NCBI GenBank assembly: GCA_943371815.1
Contig: CALRWB020000009.1
Span: 1-64,000, forward strand
Direction of reading: 5' to 3'
From: Cyanobium_A sp943371815
Lineage (GTDB): Bacteria; Cyanobacteriota; Cyanobacteriia; PCC-6307; Cyanobiaceae
DNA length: 64,000 nt
The notes under the pieces were generated by a model, which saw nothing but the letters and a program-made list of their open reading frames with translations, did no database searches and was not told where the DNA came from. The first letter of the stretch is position 1; each line of letters starts with the position of its first letter. Of this stretch, positions 49,566 to 57,730 are shown in pieces. A program made the translations under genes and the position numbers.

Positions 49566-49799
49566 TTGTCTTCATTTAATTTGTATTCGGAGTCTTCCCA
49601 CTTGTCCAGCCGTAATTTCTCAGGCCGACTCGCGATTCCAGTCTTCCTTGGTGCTTTGGCTTTGGCGGATTTACGGATCGAGCTTCTTTTGCTCGCCGAG
49701 CATTTCACATTCACAAGTTTGGGTGCAGCCCTCCTCGCCCACCCGTTGGCTGTGGCAGTGTTGGCGTTGATGCCGTCCCTGGTACGCCACTACCGCTGA
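49566..49799 (+). CDS. Hypothetical small membrane protein
   Basis: The 77-residue frame starts at TTG 49566 after an A/T-rich gap. After a polar Ser-rich start it has two hydrophobic stretches (RLAIPVFLGALALADLRIELLLLAEHF and GAALLAHPLAVAVLALMPSLV) and a basic end. No family is recognised. It converges on the permease gene at 49839. Confidence 0.55.
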   Translation: MSSFNLYSESSHLSSRNFSGRLAIPVFLGALALADLRIELLLLAEHFTFTSLGAALLAHPLAVAVLALMPSLVRHYR

Positions 49800-49838
49800 G
49801 CTGCCATCAAGATCGGCAAGCCAAGGTAGGGCTGCTGG

Positions 49839-50846
49839 TTACAGCCAGCGATCCATCACCTCTTTAACCACAACCTCTTCGCAGATCACCTGAAGCACCA
49901 CCACCAGGGGTAGGGCCAGCAACACGCCGGGAAGGCCTAGGAGGGCGCCCAGGCAGAGTTGGGCCATCAGGGAAATGGTGGGTAGAAGATTTACGGTCCT
50001 GCTCAACAGCAGGGGCGTGATCAGAAAAGCTTCCACGTTCTGCAAAATCAGCCGCAGCACCAACACCTGAACCACGGTGGCGGGGGTGACCAGCAGGGCT
50101 AGGGCCAAGGGCAACAGGGTTGACGCTGTCGGACCGATGGTGGGCACAAAGGTCAACATGCCGCAGACCAGGCCGCTTAAGAGGGCTAGGGGAACTTTCA
50201 AGGCCGCCAATCCCGCCCAGGTCAGCAGGAAGACACTCATCGCTGAGAGGGTCATTCCCGCAAGCCAGCCCCCCAGGGCCTGGCGGCATTCGGTTAGGAC
50301 CTCCCGGGTTTTATGGCGCCAGACTTCTGGGGTGATCGCGATCAGGATTTTTTGGTGGCTCCTGGGATCGAGGGCGAGCAATATGGCCAACAGGGCCATC
50401 AGCACTAATTGGATTGTGGAGCTGGCTGCGCCTCCAGCTAGACCAAGGAGTTGGGTGCCCACCGGTTGCAACCGTTCCAAGGTGCCAGGCTGAAGCCATT
50501 GGTTTTCCAGGTTTGGCAGGCCTGGTATCTGGCCTGCCAGCACGATCAGCCGTTGATAGACGATCGGAATCAGGTTGGTGAGCTGATGGATTTGGTCGAC
50601 CAATTCGGGCAACAGCAGCTGGGATAGCAATCCACCCACCACAACCACGCTCGCCACCACAATCACCAGGGAGGCCCCCCGGTTGAGCGGGAGCAGCCGC
50701 CGCAACAGGGTGATGGGCACATCAAGGGCCACAGCCAACACGATGGCCCCAAACAGAACCAGGAGCACCCAGCGCAGTTCCCAGGCCAAAAGACCCAGCA
50801 CTACCAACGCCACAATCCCCAGCAGGGTGCGGGAGTTCATACCCAA
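49839..50846 (-). CDS. AI-2E/PerM-family transporter (first of two)
   Basis: The 335-residue membrane protein has about eight helices and the family motifs: LPLNRGASLVIVVASVVVVGGLLSQLLLPELVDQIHQL near 50-90, and GLVCGMLTFVPTIGPTASTLLPLALALLV near 220-245. TPLLLSRTVNLLPTISLMAQLCLGALLGLPGVLLALPL is near the end. Members export or exchange small compounds; the name comes from the TqsA AI-2 exporter of E. coli, and the true substrate here is unknown. A paralogue lies one base upstream. Confidence 0.9.
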   Translation of the reverse strand: MGMNSRTLLGIVALVVLGLLAWELRWVLLVLFGAIVLAVALDVPITLLRRLLPLNRGASLVIVVASVVVVGGLLSQLLLPELVDQIHQLTNLIPIVYQRLIVLAGQIPGLPNLENQWLQPGTLERLQPVGTQLLGLAGGAASSTIQLVLMALLAILLALDPRSHQKILIAITPEVWRHKTREVLTECRQALGGWLAGMTLSAMSVFLLTWAGLAALKVPLALLSGLVCGMLTFVPTIGPTASTLLPLALALLVTPATVVQVLVLRLILQNVEAFLITPLLLSRTVNLLPTISLMAQLCLGALLGLPGVLLALPLVVVLQVICEEVVVKEVMDRWL

Positions 50847-50847
50847 T

Positions 50848-51921
50848 TCAGGCGCTGAGGCGCTGCTTTTTCCATGGATCCAGAATGTCGTGAATCAGGA
50901 TTTCTCGCACGATCACTTGCAGACAAACGGCCAACGGCAGGGCCAGAAGCAATCCAAGGGGACCAAATATGACCGTAAAGAGAAGTTGGGCGGCCAGGGT
51001 CAATCCAGGCAGCAGCTTCAGCTGTTGGTGCATCACCGAAGGGGTGATCACGTAACTCTCAAGGTTTTGCACGGCCACATACAGCGCCAAAACGGCAAGG
51101 GCTTTCCATGGCGCATCGAGGAGCGCAACGGACATGGGAAACACCGTGCTCAAGGTGGGGCCGAGGTTGGGAATGATGTTGAGCAGGCCTGCCAGCAGGG
51201 CATTGGCGGCCACAAGCTTGACGCCGAGCAAGCTGAGTCCGATCGCGGCCAGGGTGCCGACGCACAGCGAACTGATCAGCACACCCACCATCCAGGCACT
51301 GAGGGCATTGCCACAGGACACCAGCACTTGGCGGAAACGCCTCCGATAAAACGAAGGCACCAGCAAGACAGCCACCTCCCGGTAGGCGGTGGGTTGGAGG
51401 GCCACCATCAGCGCCACCGCGACCACAAAGAGGGTCTGCAGGAGTGCCGTACCTAGACCACTGGCAAGTCCCAACAGACCAAGGGCGCTACTGCCGAGGT
51501 TGCCTGGGAGGGCTGGTTTGAGCCCTGTGCCGCTTGAGAGGTTGTCGCGCAGCCAGTTGAGGTCCGCGTTGTGCTGGCCGTAGAGCATCTGGCTGGCACT
51601 GGCCATGGCATTGCGCACCAGCTGAATCAAGGTGCTTGCGGCATCGGGCAATTTGGCCATGAGCTGGCCGAATTCATTGGTAAAGGGAGGGATCACGGCA
51701 GTGGCGATCACACCCAACACCAGCAAGACCAGAAGAAAACTGAGGGCAAGGGCAAGGGACCTGGAACAAGCCAATCTTTGGCGCACCCAATCGACCACCG
51801 TGCACAGAGCCATGGCGAGCACCACGGCGGCAAACACGTGCATCAGGTTCTGCCGCAGGGTCCACAGCACAAACCCTGCGGCTAGAAGACCCAACAAACC
51901 CAGCCAGTGGCCAAATTTCAA
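50848..51921 (-). CDS. AI-2E/PerM-family transporter (second of two)
   Basis: The 357-residue paralogue is best started at TTG 51921, just past the psb28 stop. Longer readings run through psb28 in another frame. It has the same layout: SFLLVLLVLGVIATAVIPPFTNEFGQL, LNIIPNLGPTLSTVFPMSVALL and PSVMHQQLKLLPGLTLAAQLLFTVIFGPLGLLLALPLAV. The tandem pair and tight spacing suggest duplication within one transcript with psb28. Substrate unknown. Confidence 0.88.
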   Translation of the reverse strand: MKFGHWLGLLGLLAAGFVLWTLRQNLMHVFAAVVLAMALCTVVDWVRQRLACSRSLALALSFLLVLLVLGVIATAVIPPFTNEFGQLMAKLPDAASTLIQLVRNAMASASQMLYGQHNADLNWLRDNLSSGTGLKPALPGNLGSSALGLLGLASGLGTALLQTLFVVAVALMVALQPTAYREVAVLLVPSFYRRRFRQVLVSCGNALSAWMVGVLISSLCVGTLAAIGLSLLGVKLVAANALLAGLLNIIPNLGPTLSTVFPMSVALLDAPWKALAVLALYVAVQNLESYVITPSVMHQQLKLLPGLTLAAQLLFTVIFGPLGLLLALPLAVCLQVIVREILIHDILDPWKKQRLSA

Positions 51922-51925
51922 GGGA

Positions 51926-52312
51926 TCAGGCCTCGGTGAAGTCGTCTCCTTGGGTTTCTGCGTTGTCGTCGCCCTCTTTGCCAGCAAAGCCCAAATCGTG
52001 GCTATCGGCGTAACGCTGGGCAAACCGCATGAAACGCTCAAAATCAGCGGTGGTTTTCCAGGTGTAGGTGGCCTCCAAGGCCGCTGGTTTGCCATTGACA
52101 AAGCGGGCATTGACCTCGCGGGTCACCATCTGCCCTTCTTCATCCAGCATGTACATACCGCCGATATCGCCCATGCTTTCTGGGGCAAGGGCTTGGGGCT
52201 GCTCAAAAACAAAGATCGCTTGGCCGGTGCGTCCGTCCCGGGAACGGGTCATACGGATGTCAGGCACAACCGGTTCATCCACGCCTTGGAAGAACTGAAT
52301 GGCGGCGCCCAT
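51926..52312 (-). CDS. psb28: Photosystem II reaction center Psb28 protein
   Basis: The 128-residue protein carries IQFFQGVDEPVVPDIRMTRSRDGRTGQAIFVFEQP, DIGGMYMLDEEGQMVTREVNARFVNGKPAALEATY and FERFMRFAQRYADSHDLGF, the full Psb28 pattern. It binds the cytoplasmic face of photosystem II assembly intermediates containing CP47. The acidic C-terminal tail (KEGDDNAETQGDDF) is longer than usual. Confidence 0.95.
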   Translation of the reverse strand: MGAAIQFFQGVDEPVVPDIRMTRSRDGRTGQAIFVFEQPQALAPESMGDIGGMYMLDEEGQMVTREVNARFVNGKPAALEATYTWKTTADFERFMRFAQRYADSHDLGFAGKEGDDNAETQGDDFTEA

Positions 52313-52343
52313 GGCAACGGGTTAAAAAGCGATCCTAAAGCCG

Positions 52344-53429
52344 TCAGGTTTCCTGGTTGGCTTGGTTCAAAAGCAGGGCAGCCGCCTTCGGTTCGTTGAG
52401 GCCTGTGAGATCGAATTGGCGCAGGGGTGGTTGGCTGCGCCGGCCTAGATCATGGTCGTAGCAGCGGTCGTAGTAGTCGAGCATCTGCCGGCAGGCTTCG
52501 GCCCAGTCGCTCTGGTCAATTGCCCCAAGGGCCAGGGCAGTGCGTTGGGGACCCAATCGACGGGCGATGCGCTCGGTGGCGTCCCGCAGGGGTTGTTGGC
52601 CTAGGGCGCCATAGACGGCCACCAGGCGCTCCACCCTTTCCGCTATTGGCCGCTGGATTTCAACGGCCGGAGCCTGGCCCATTTGGGCCCAAAGACCAGC
52701 CGGGATACGGCACCTGCCCACCTGCGCACTTTCCGCTTCCAACCAAACAGGACCAGGGCTCGGGCATTGCGTTAGGGCAAAGGCCAGCAGGTTTTCGTAG
52801 TGCTCATTGCTGGGTTGGGGAGGCAGCCCCAGGCCGCCAAAACTGCTGCCCCGGTGATTGGCGAGTCCTTCGAGATCCACCACCGCGGCGCCCCGCCTCT
52901 GCAGTTCCAAGAGCAGATCTGTTTTGCCTGTTCCGGTGCGACCCCCCAACACCAGCAAGGGCCGTGGTTTTTCCATCGCGGCCAAAACCCAGTGGCGAAA
53001 ACGCTTGTAGCCCCCCTCCAGCAGCACCACGGGCAGCTCGAGCGTGGCCGCCAGCCAGGCCACGCTGGCTGAGCGCATGCCACCACGCCAGCAATGGATG
53101 CGAAGGGCTGTTCTGCCGCCATCACGACCAGGGGCTGCGATGGCCTGGAGTGCGGCGGCCATGGTCGCCAATTTCGGTCCCACGAACTCCAGGCCTAGCT
53201 GAACCGCGCTCTGTCGCCCCTGCTGCTTGTAGGTGGTACCAACGGCGGCCCTTTCAACGTCCGTAAAGAGGGGCAGATTGTGGGCGCCAGGGATGTGCCC
53301 CTGGATGTATTCCCCAGGACTGCGCACATCCACAATCGGAGCGTACAGCTCGAGAAAGTCTTCTATTGGTAAGCGCGGGCCCCCGGCCTGCATCGCAATC
53401 CCTTGAGCTGTCCTGACATAGTGGGCCAT
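52344..53429 (-). CDS. mnmH: tRNA 2-selenouridine/geranyl-2-thiouridine synthase
   Basis: The product is about 361 residues from ATG 53429 (an ATG ten codons earlier is possible). The rhodanese domain has PIVDVRSPGEYIQGHIPGAHNLPLF and the catalytic Cys in IHCWRGGMRSASVAWL. The P-loop domain has LLVLGGRTGTGKTDLL and WLEAESAQVGRCRIP. MnmH exchanges sulfur for selenium at the wobble uridine of some tRNAs, through a geranylated intermediate. No selD is seen in the window. Confidence 0.93.
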   Translation of the reverse strand: MAHYVRTAQGIAMQAGGPRLPIEDFLELYAPIVDVRSPGEYIQGHIPGAHNLPLFTDVERAAVGTTYKQQGRQSAVQLGLEFVGPKLATMAAALQAIAAPGRDGGRTALRIHCWRGGMRSASVAWLAATLELPVVLLEGGYKRFRHWVLAAMEKPRPLLVLGGRTGTGKTDLLLELQRRGAAVVDLEGLANHRGSSFGGLGLPPQPSNEHYENLLAFALTQCPSPGPVWLEAESAQVGRCRIPAGLWAQMGQAPAVEIQRPIAERVERLVAVYGALGQQPLRDATERIARRLGPQRTALALGAIDQSDWAEACRQMLDYYDRCYDHDLGRRSQPPLRQFDLTGLNEPKAAALLLNQANQET

Positions 53430-53457
53430 ACCTGGCCTGCGCGCGCTCGGTCCTTCC

Positions 53458-54180
53458 ATGCTTTCCGGACCTCTGGTCTCCGCCCCTGCCACCCCTGAAG
53501 CCTTGCTGGAGCGTTTTCAGGTGGCTACCGAACGTCAGAGGCGAAGCCTGATCCCCCAACTCCAGCAGCGGCTGGCTGAGATACGGCCTCTGATCGCCGG
53601 CCACCTTGATGGTTTGGACGCAACTGGAGATGACTGGGCAGCGGGTCTTTTGATCCAATGGCTTGTGGCCGATGAGGGTCCCGAGAGGGAGGCGTTCTTC
53701 GCCCGTTTTCCGGATGGTTGGCTTGCCACCACCAGTGCCCTGGGGGTGGATTACGGCCCGCTGCAACAGCTGTTGGTTCTGCAGAATTGGGAAGAGGCCG
53801 ACCGGCAAACCAGTGCGATTTTGCGGCAATTGGCCGGTGCTGATGCCGTCCAGCGCGGCTACGTCTATTACAGCGAAGTGCCCCGCATGGGCACTGTCGA
53901 CCTCGAAACCCTCGATCGCCTGTGGGTGTGTTTCTCCCGTGGCCGATTTGGTTTTTCGGTTCAATCACGGCTGCTGCGCAGTTGCAATGGCCGTTGGGAG
54001 GCGTTGTGGGCGAAATTGGGCTGGAAACAAGGCGGGCTGTGGACGCGCTATCCAGGCAGCTTCCAGTGGTCGATCGATGCACCAGAAGGGCACATGCCCC
54101 TGGTCAACCAGCTGCGGGGTGTGCGCCTGATGGATGCCCTTTTGAACCACCCCGGCCTGCTGAAGCGCAACGCCAGCTGA
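53458..54180 (+). CDS. gun4: Gun4-domain protein, Mg-chelatase activator
   Basis: The 240-residue protein has an N-terminal helical bundle (about 10-85) as in Synechocystis Gun4, then the GUN4 core. That core contains YGPLQQLLVLQNWEEADRQTSAILRQL, PRMGTVDLETLDRLWVCFSRGRFGFSVQSRLL and FQWSIDAPEGHMPLVNQLRG. It binds protoporphyrin IX and Mg-protoporphyrin and stimulates Mg-chelatase in chlorophyll synthesis. Divergent from mnmH with a 28-base gap. Confidence 0.93.
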   Translation: MLSGPLVSAPATPEALLERFQVATERQRRSLIPQLQQRLAEIRPLIAGHLDGLDATGDDWAAGLLIQWLVADEGPEREAFFARFPDGWLATTSALGVDYGPLQQLLVLQNWEEADRQTSAILRQLAGADAVQRGYVYYSEVPRMGTVDLETLDRLWVCFSRGRFGFSVQSRLLRSCNGRWEALWAKLGWKQGGLWTRYPGSFQWSIDAPEGHMPLVNQLRGVRLMDALLNHPGLLKRNAS

Positions 54181-54224
54181 TGGGCCAGCGGTAGGGTCCA
54201 ATCCCTCTCTGGGGCAAAGGGTCG

Positions 54225-54677
54225 TTGGCGCTGCGCTGGACAGATTTCATCACCCCATCCACCCTCCAGTTGGCTCCCCTGGTGGAGTTGCTGCTCGAAC
54301 CGGTGGCGTGCAGCCAACTCCAAGCTGAGTTGCGATTGGGCCTCCATGAAGCCCTGCTCAATGCCGTCCGCCATGGCAACAATTCAGACCCCTCCAAATG
54401 TTTGAGGGTGCGCAGAATTGAGAGTGCTTTCTGGCTGATCTGGCAGGTGCAAGACGAGGGCGCGGGATTCTCCTTTGAGCGCCCCCTCGACCAGCTGCCC
54501 TTGAACCCTGGCTTCAGCGCTGCTGGTGACAGCGCCGGCCGGGGATTGGTTTTGATCCACCAGTGCTTTGACGATGTCCGCTGGAGCCCCAGGGGTCATC
54601 GGGTCCAACTGGCGATCACGCGCCGGCGGATGGGAACCATGGCTATCGGCCGTGGCTGGGGCAGCCTGGATCGTTGA
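54225..54677 (+). CDS. RsbW-like anti-sigma regulatory kinase (HATPase domain)
   Basis: The 150-residue protein starts at TTG 54225. It is a single GHKL ATPase domain: LRLGLHEALLNAVRHGNNSDPSK (N box), QVQDEGAGFSFE (G1) and SAGRGLVLIHQCFDDVRW (G2). This is the form of RsbW/SpoIIAB serine kinases used in partner switching with STAS proteins. A STAS protein lies at 17647. No sigma factor is next to it. Confidence 0.88.
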   Translation: MALRWTDFITPSTLQLAPLVELLLEPVACSQLQAELRLGLHEALLNAVRHGNNSDPSKCLRVRRIESAFWLIWQVQDEGAGFSFERPLDQLPLNPGFSAAGDSAGRGLVLIHQCFDDVRWSPRGHRVQLAITRRRMGTMAIGRGWGSLDR

Positions 54678-54954
54678 GTTCAGCTTTGAGCCAGAGCAGG
54701 CCGTGTTCGGCCAGGTCGATGGCCCGCTGCCTGGCTTCCGTGGGGCTGGATTGGCCGGGATCGTCGCCGCTCAGGAGTTGCACCAGCGCCGCGGCAAGTT
54801 GCTCGGCGGCCCGGCGGGGCCGTTGACCCTTGAGGGCGTGCCAATCGCGATCTCCAATCGCCAAGGAGCGCTGCAATTGCTCGGCCAGATCTTGGCTTTG
54901 ATCAGGCCACTCACGCTTGGTACCCACTAGACGGCGATGCGGCTTTGGTCCCAT
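54643..54954 (-). CDS. Hypothetical helical protein
   Basis: The 103-residue protein reads WPDQSQDLAEQLQRSLAIGDRDWHALKGQRPRRAAEQLAAALVQLLSG, then RQRAIDLAEHGLLWLKAELNDPGCPSHG. It is all helical and looks like a short cyanobacterial conserved protein. No DUF number is certain. Its 3' end overlaps the RsbW-like gene by 35 bases. Confidence 0.65.
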   Translation of the reverse strand: MGPKPHRRLVGTKREWPDQSQDLAEQLQRSLAIGDRDWHALKGQRPRRAAEQLAAALVQLLSGDDPGQSSPTEARQRAIDLAEHGLLWLKAELNDPGCPSHGR

Positions 54955-54981
54955 CCTGGCGGTACCGAGATCTCAGTGGCA

Positions 54982-55233
54982 ATGGCCCAGCCTGTCCGCC
55001 AACCTGTGCGGCTTCTCCACCTGTTGGATGGATTGCTGACCCAGGCCTCCCTGGCCAGCCGGAGCACGGGCGTGAGCCAAAGGCGCCAGCGACAACGGCT
55101 AGCCCTCAGCCAACGCTTGCTCGATCCCTTGCCCAAGGAACTGGCACCAACCAATCATGCGGAGCGGCTGTTTTGGCGGGGGCTGCGCTGGGGCACTGGG
55201 GGATTCCTGCTGTCTTGGTGGCTGCATCACTAG
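54982..55233 (+). CDS. Hypothetical small protein with C-terminal hydrophobic segment
   Basis: The 83-residue form starts at ATG 54982 (MAQPVRQPVRLLHLLDGLLTQA); an ATG at 54937 would overlap the divergent gene. The middle is basic and Gln/Arg-rich, and the end (FWRGLRWGTGGFLLSWWLHH) is aromatic and may sit at a membrane. No family is recognised. Confidence 0.5.
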   Translation: MAQPVRQPVRLLHLLDGLLTQASLASRSTGVSQRRQRQRLALSQRLLDPLPKELAPTNHAERLFWRGLRWGTGGFLLSWWLHH

Positions 55234-55244
55234 GGCGTGAAGCC

Positions 55245-56321
55245 CTAGGTGTCCCGGGATGGCTTTTGGGGCTTACGGGCGGTCCAAACCCGGGTCATGA
55301 AGTGGGATTCCGCCACCACGGCTTCAAAGCCGGCGGCCTTCAGTCTGGCTTCGATGTTGTCGCTGATGTAGTCGCGGTAATAGGGCTCGTGAAACACCCG
55401 CCGAAAGTTTTCCATCACCGCGCTGAATTGGGGTGAATCGGCCAGTTGCACGGAATCGGCCAGGGTGATCACCCCGCCCGCCTCCAGGATGCGGAAGCAG
55501 TCATTGATCACGTTTTGACGGGCTTCGCCTGGGAGCTCGTGCATGAGGAAAACACAGGAAATCCCCTGGAAGGTGGCCTCGGCGAAGGGCATGGTTTCGC
55601 CATTGCCTTGCACCAACTGGGGGAGCTCCCCAGGGAGTTGGCCCAGCCATTTATTGGCCTGGCGCAGGTAGGCACTGGAGAGATCCAGGCCCACCAGTTG
55701 GGCCTTGGGCAGGGCCCCTCGGATTTGCCGGAGGGTGCGGCCCGTGCCTGTGGCCACATCCAAGACCCTGATATGGCCAGCAGGACGCCCAGCAAAGGCC
55801 CGCAAACCGCGAACGAGAGGGGCGATGACGCGGCGCCGCATGGGATCGGCCGTGCCGTTGAACAGGATTTCTACCTGAAGGTCGTAGAGCGCCGCTGAGT
55901 GGTCACTCAGGTAGCCATCGGTTTGGTGGTGGAAATTCTGGAGGTAGTAGTCGGGGTAGCCCCCAACGTCCACGTCATCGGGGAGGTCGCGCACATTGCG
56001 CTCTCGACGCCGGTTCCATGTCTTTGGCATGTCCAGCCAAACCATGGGATAGCGGCTAGCCCAGTCGAGCCAGGGAGCGTCGAATAGCAGGGAACTGGGA
56101 TAGAGGCCCTGTTCGGCTTCCTGCCAATCCCGTTCTTGTAGGACATCCATCGCCGTCTTCAACCGGCCCATGAGTTCCGGTGGAACAGGCACGGTTTTCG
56201 GAATCCCCTCGGGCGAGAGGACACCCATCAGACGGGTGCTCACTTCCTTATGGGCTAAACCCAGCAGGCTCTTGCCCTGCTGCATGGTTTGGTAGGCCAG
56301 CTTGGTGAGCTGTTCAGGCAT
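55245..56321 (-). CDS. Class I SAM-dependent methyltransferase
   Basis: The 358-residue protein has a long N-terminal region (about 1-185) special to cyanobacterial members. The methyltransferase fold follows: IRVLDVATGTGRTLRQIRG (motif I), AQLVGLDLSSAYLRQANKWL, MPFAEATFQGISCVFLMHELP and RILEAGGVITLADSVQL. The region resembles UbiE/COQ5-type enzymes in its last part. The substrate cannot be told; a quinone, tocopherol or lipid is possible. ATG 56321 is preferred over an ATG 8 codons upstream. Confidence 0.85.
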   Translation of the reverse strand: MPEQLTKLAYQTMQQGKSLLGLAHKEVSTRLMGVLSPEGIPKTVPVPPELMGRLKTAMDVLQERDWQEAEQGLYPSSLLFDAPWLDWASRYPMVWLDMPKTWNRRRERNVRDLPDDVDVGGYPDYYLQNFHHQTDGYLSDHSAALYDLQVEILFNGTADPMRRRVIAPLVRGLRAFAGRPAGHIRVLDVATGTGRTLRQIRGALPKAQLVGLDLSSAYLRQANKWLGQLPGELPQLVQGNGETMPFAEATFQGISCVFLMHELPGEARQNVINDCFRILEAGGVITLADSVQLADSPQFSAVMENFRRVFHEPYYRDYISDNIEARLKAAGFEAVVAESHFMTRVWTARKPQKPSRDT

Positions 56322-56491
56322 GGACGGGTTTGGCAGTGGAACCATTCCAACGGATCAGGCCTGCTGGTGTGAATCCGATGGGGAGCGTCAGCTTCCAAAA
56401 CAAACCCGAGCTGCTGGTTTAGTGAAGGCAAAAACGACGGGATCGCGCCCATGGCTTTTCAGGCATTCATGGGTCTGGCCTGAAGGTCTGT

Positions 56492-56737
56492 TCAGTCTTC
56501 GGGAAGGGTTTTGCCTTGCTCCCGCGCAAGATTTTCTGCTTGCTGCTTGATCCAGAAGCTGGCCAGGTTGGATAGGGAGCGCCCTTGGCTCGTGCACTCT
56601 TGGATCATCAAGTCGTGGATGGACTGGGAAACGGTGATGGAGATGCGCGGAACCTTGCGGCTGCCTGTCTTCAGTGACGCTTTGGCTTGGCTCTCGGCTG
56701 CTGGTTCGCTCGTGGCGGCGGCGCTGGTGCGTGACAT
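56492..56737 (-). CDS. Ribbon-helix-helix small DNA-binding protein
   Basis: The 81-residue protein from ATG 56737 has a polar, Ala/Ser-rich start. The ribbon-helix-helix core reads VPRISITVSQSIHDLMIQEC, then TSQGRSLSNLASFWIKQQAE. It is a paralogue of the protein at 1223-1513. The frame stays open upstream to about 57001, but that part is repeat-encoded and unlikely to be translated. Position beside the two-component cassette suggests, but does not show, a regulatory link. Confidence 0.72.
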   Translation of the reverse strand: MSRTSAAATSEPAAESQAKASLKTGSRKVPRISITVSQSIHDLMIQECTSQGRSLSNLASFWIKQQAENLAREQGKTLPED

Positions 56738-56904
56738 TGATGCAGGGTGTGAGCTCCAGTAGCAACTTGCATCAAGGCGCTGCGAGTTGTGATCCCCAGG
56801 ATTGGGGAGCTTGAGCCGTGTTGGCTGCGCGAGCCGGTTTAACAGCCAAATTTTGGTCGCCGTAGCAGGGGCGCTACGTTTGGGGGGACGCTCCTGGGCG
56901 CCAC

Positions 56905-56955
56905 GGATCGGTTTTTGGCTGGGATCGGTTTTTGGCTGGGACCAGGTTCTGGCTG
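56905..56955. repeat. Tandem repeat of 17 bases, three copies
   Basis: GGATCGGTTTTTGGCTG occurs twice exactly (56905-56921, 56922-56938) and once with changes (56939-56955). It lies between the ribbon-helix-helix gene and the first response regulator gene, about 75 bases before the latter. Confidence 0.8.
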
Positions 56956-57028
56956 GGGGCGTTTCTGCTGATTTGGTCATCTGCAAATACGCTAAAGTCA
57001 TATTAATTTCACTTCATTCTTCGTTTGA

Positions 57029-57682
57029 ATGAACGCCGTTCAACCAGCTTTGCATTGCCTCCTGGTCGAGGATCACATGTTGATGGCCGAATTGCTGACG
57101 GCGATGCTGCAAACCTCGCCAGTTGTTGGGCCGATCAAGACAGCCAGATCGGTGTGTGAAGCCAAGCGGCAGATTGATCAGTTACTACCAGATCTGTTAA
57201 TTCTTGATTTAGCTCTGCCTGACGGTAATGGCCAGAAGGTGGCGTTGCATCTGCTGAAGAGACACCCATCTCCGTACATCATTTTGCTTTCTGCCCAGCT
57301 CCAGGATTTCTGCTGTGAGCCTGAGCTCTTACCCCATATTCACGCCACAGTTGAGAAAACTGCAGCCTATAAGGAGCTTTCCCATGCTCTCAACCAGATC
57401 AGTACTTCCTTGGAACAGAAGAATGAAATAATCAGTATCTCGAATCGATTCATCAAGATGAGTGCTCGAGAACAGGAGGTTTTCATGTTGATCGGCACAG
57501 GAAAGAAAACCCGTGAGATCGCAGACTACCTGCACATTAGTTCTTCAACAGTTGAATCCCATCGCAAGGCTATTGTCCAGCACTTGGATGCCTCTGGCGC
57601 TGAGTTGGTACGCCTTGCGGCAATCTTTAAGTACCACACAGACCAAGTCTCCCGTGCGGGACTCGATCATGGTGCTACCTAA
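57029..57682 (+). CDS. NarL/LuxR-family response regulator (cassette 1)
   Basis: The 217-residue regulator has a receiver domain: LLVEDH with the acidic pair, phospho-acceptor Asp in PDLLILDLALPDG, and Lys in ATVEKTAAY. The C-terminal LuxR helix-turn-helix is MSAREQEVFMLIGTGKKTREIADYLHISSSTVESHRKAI. It is a close paralogue of the regulator at 60422. It heads a cassette with a DctP-type receptor (48-base gap) and a histidine kinase, probably one operon. Confidence 0.92.
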   Translation: MNAVQPALHCLLVEDHMLMAELLTAMLQTSPVVGPIKTARSVCEAKRQIDQLLPDLLILDLALPDGNGQKVALHLLKRHPSPYIILLSAQLQDFCCEPELLPHIHATVEKTAAYKELSHALNQISTSLEQKNEIISISNRFIKMSAREQEVFMLIGTGKKTREIADYLHISSSTVESHRKAIVQHLDASGAELVRLAAIFKYHTDQVSRAGLDHGAT

Positions 57683-57730
57683 GCTTTTATCCATCCTGGC
57701 CTGCTGTAAGCATCCGATTAGGACTACTTA

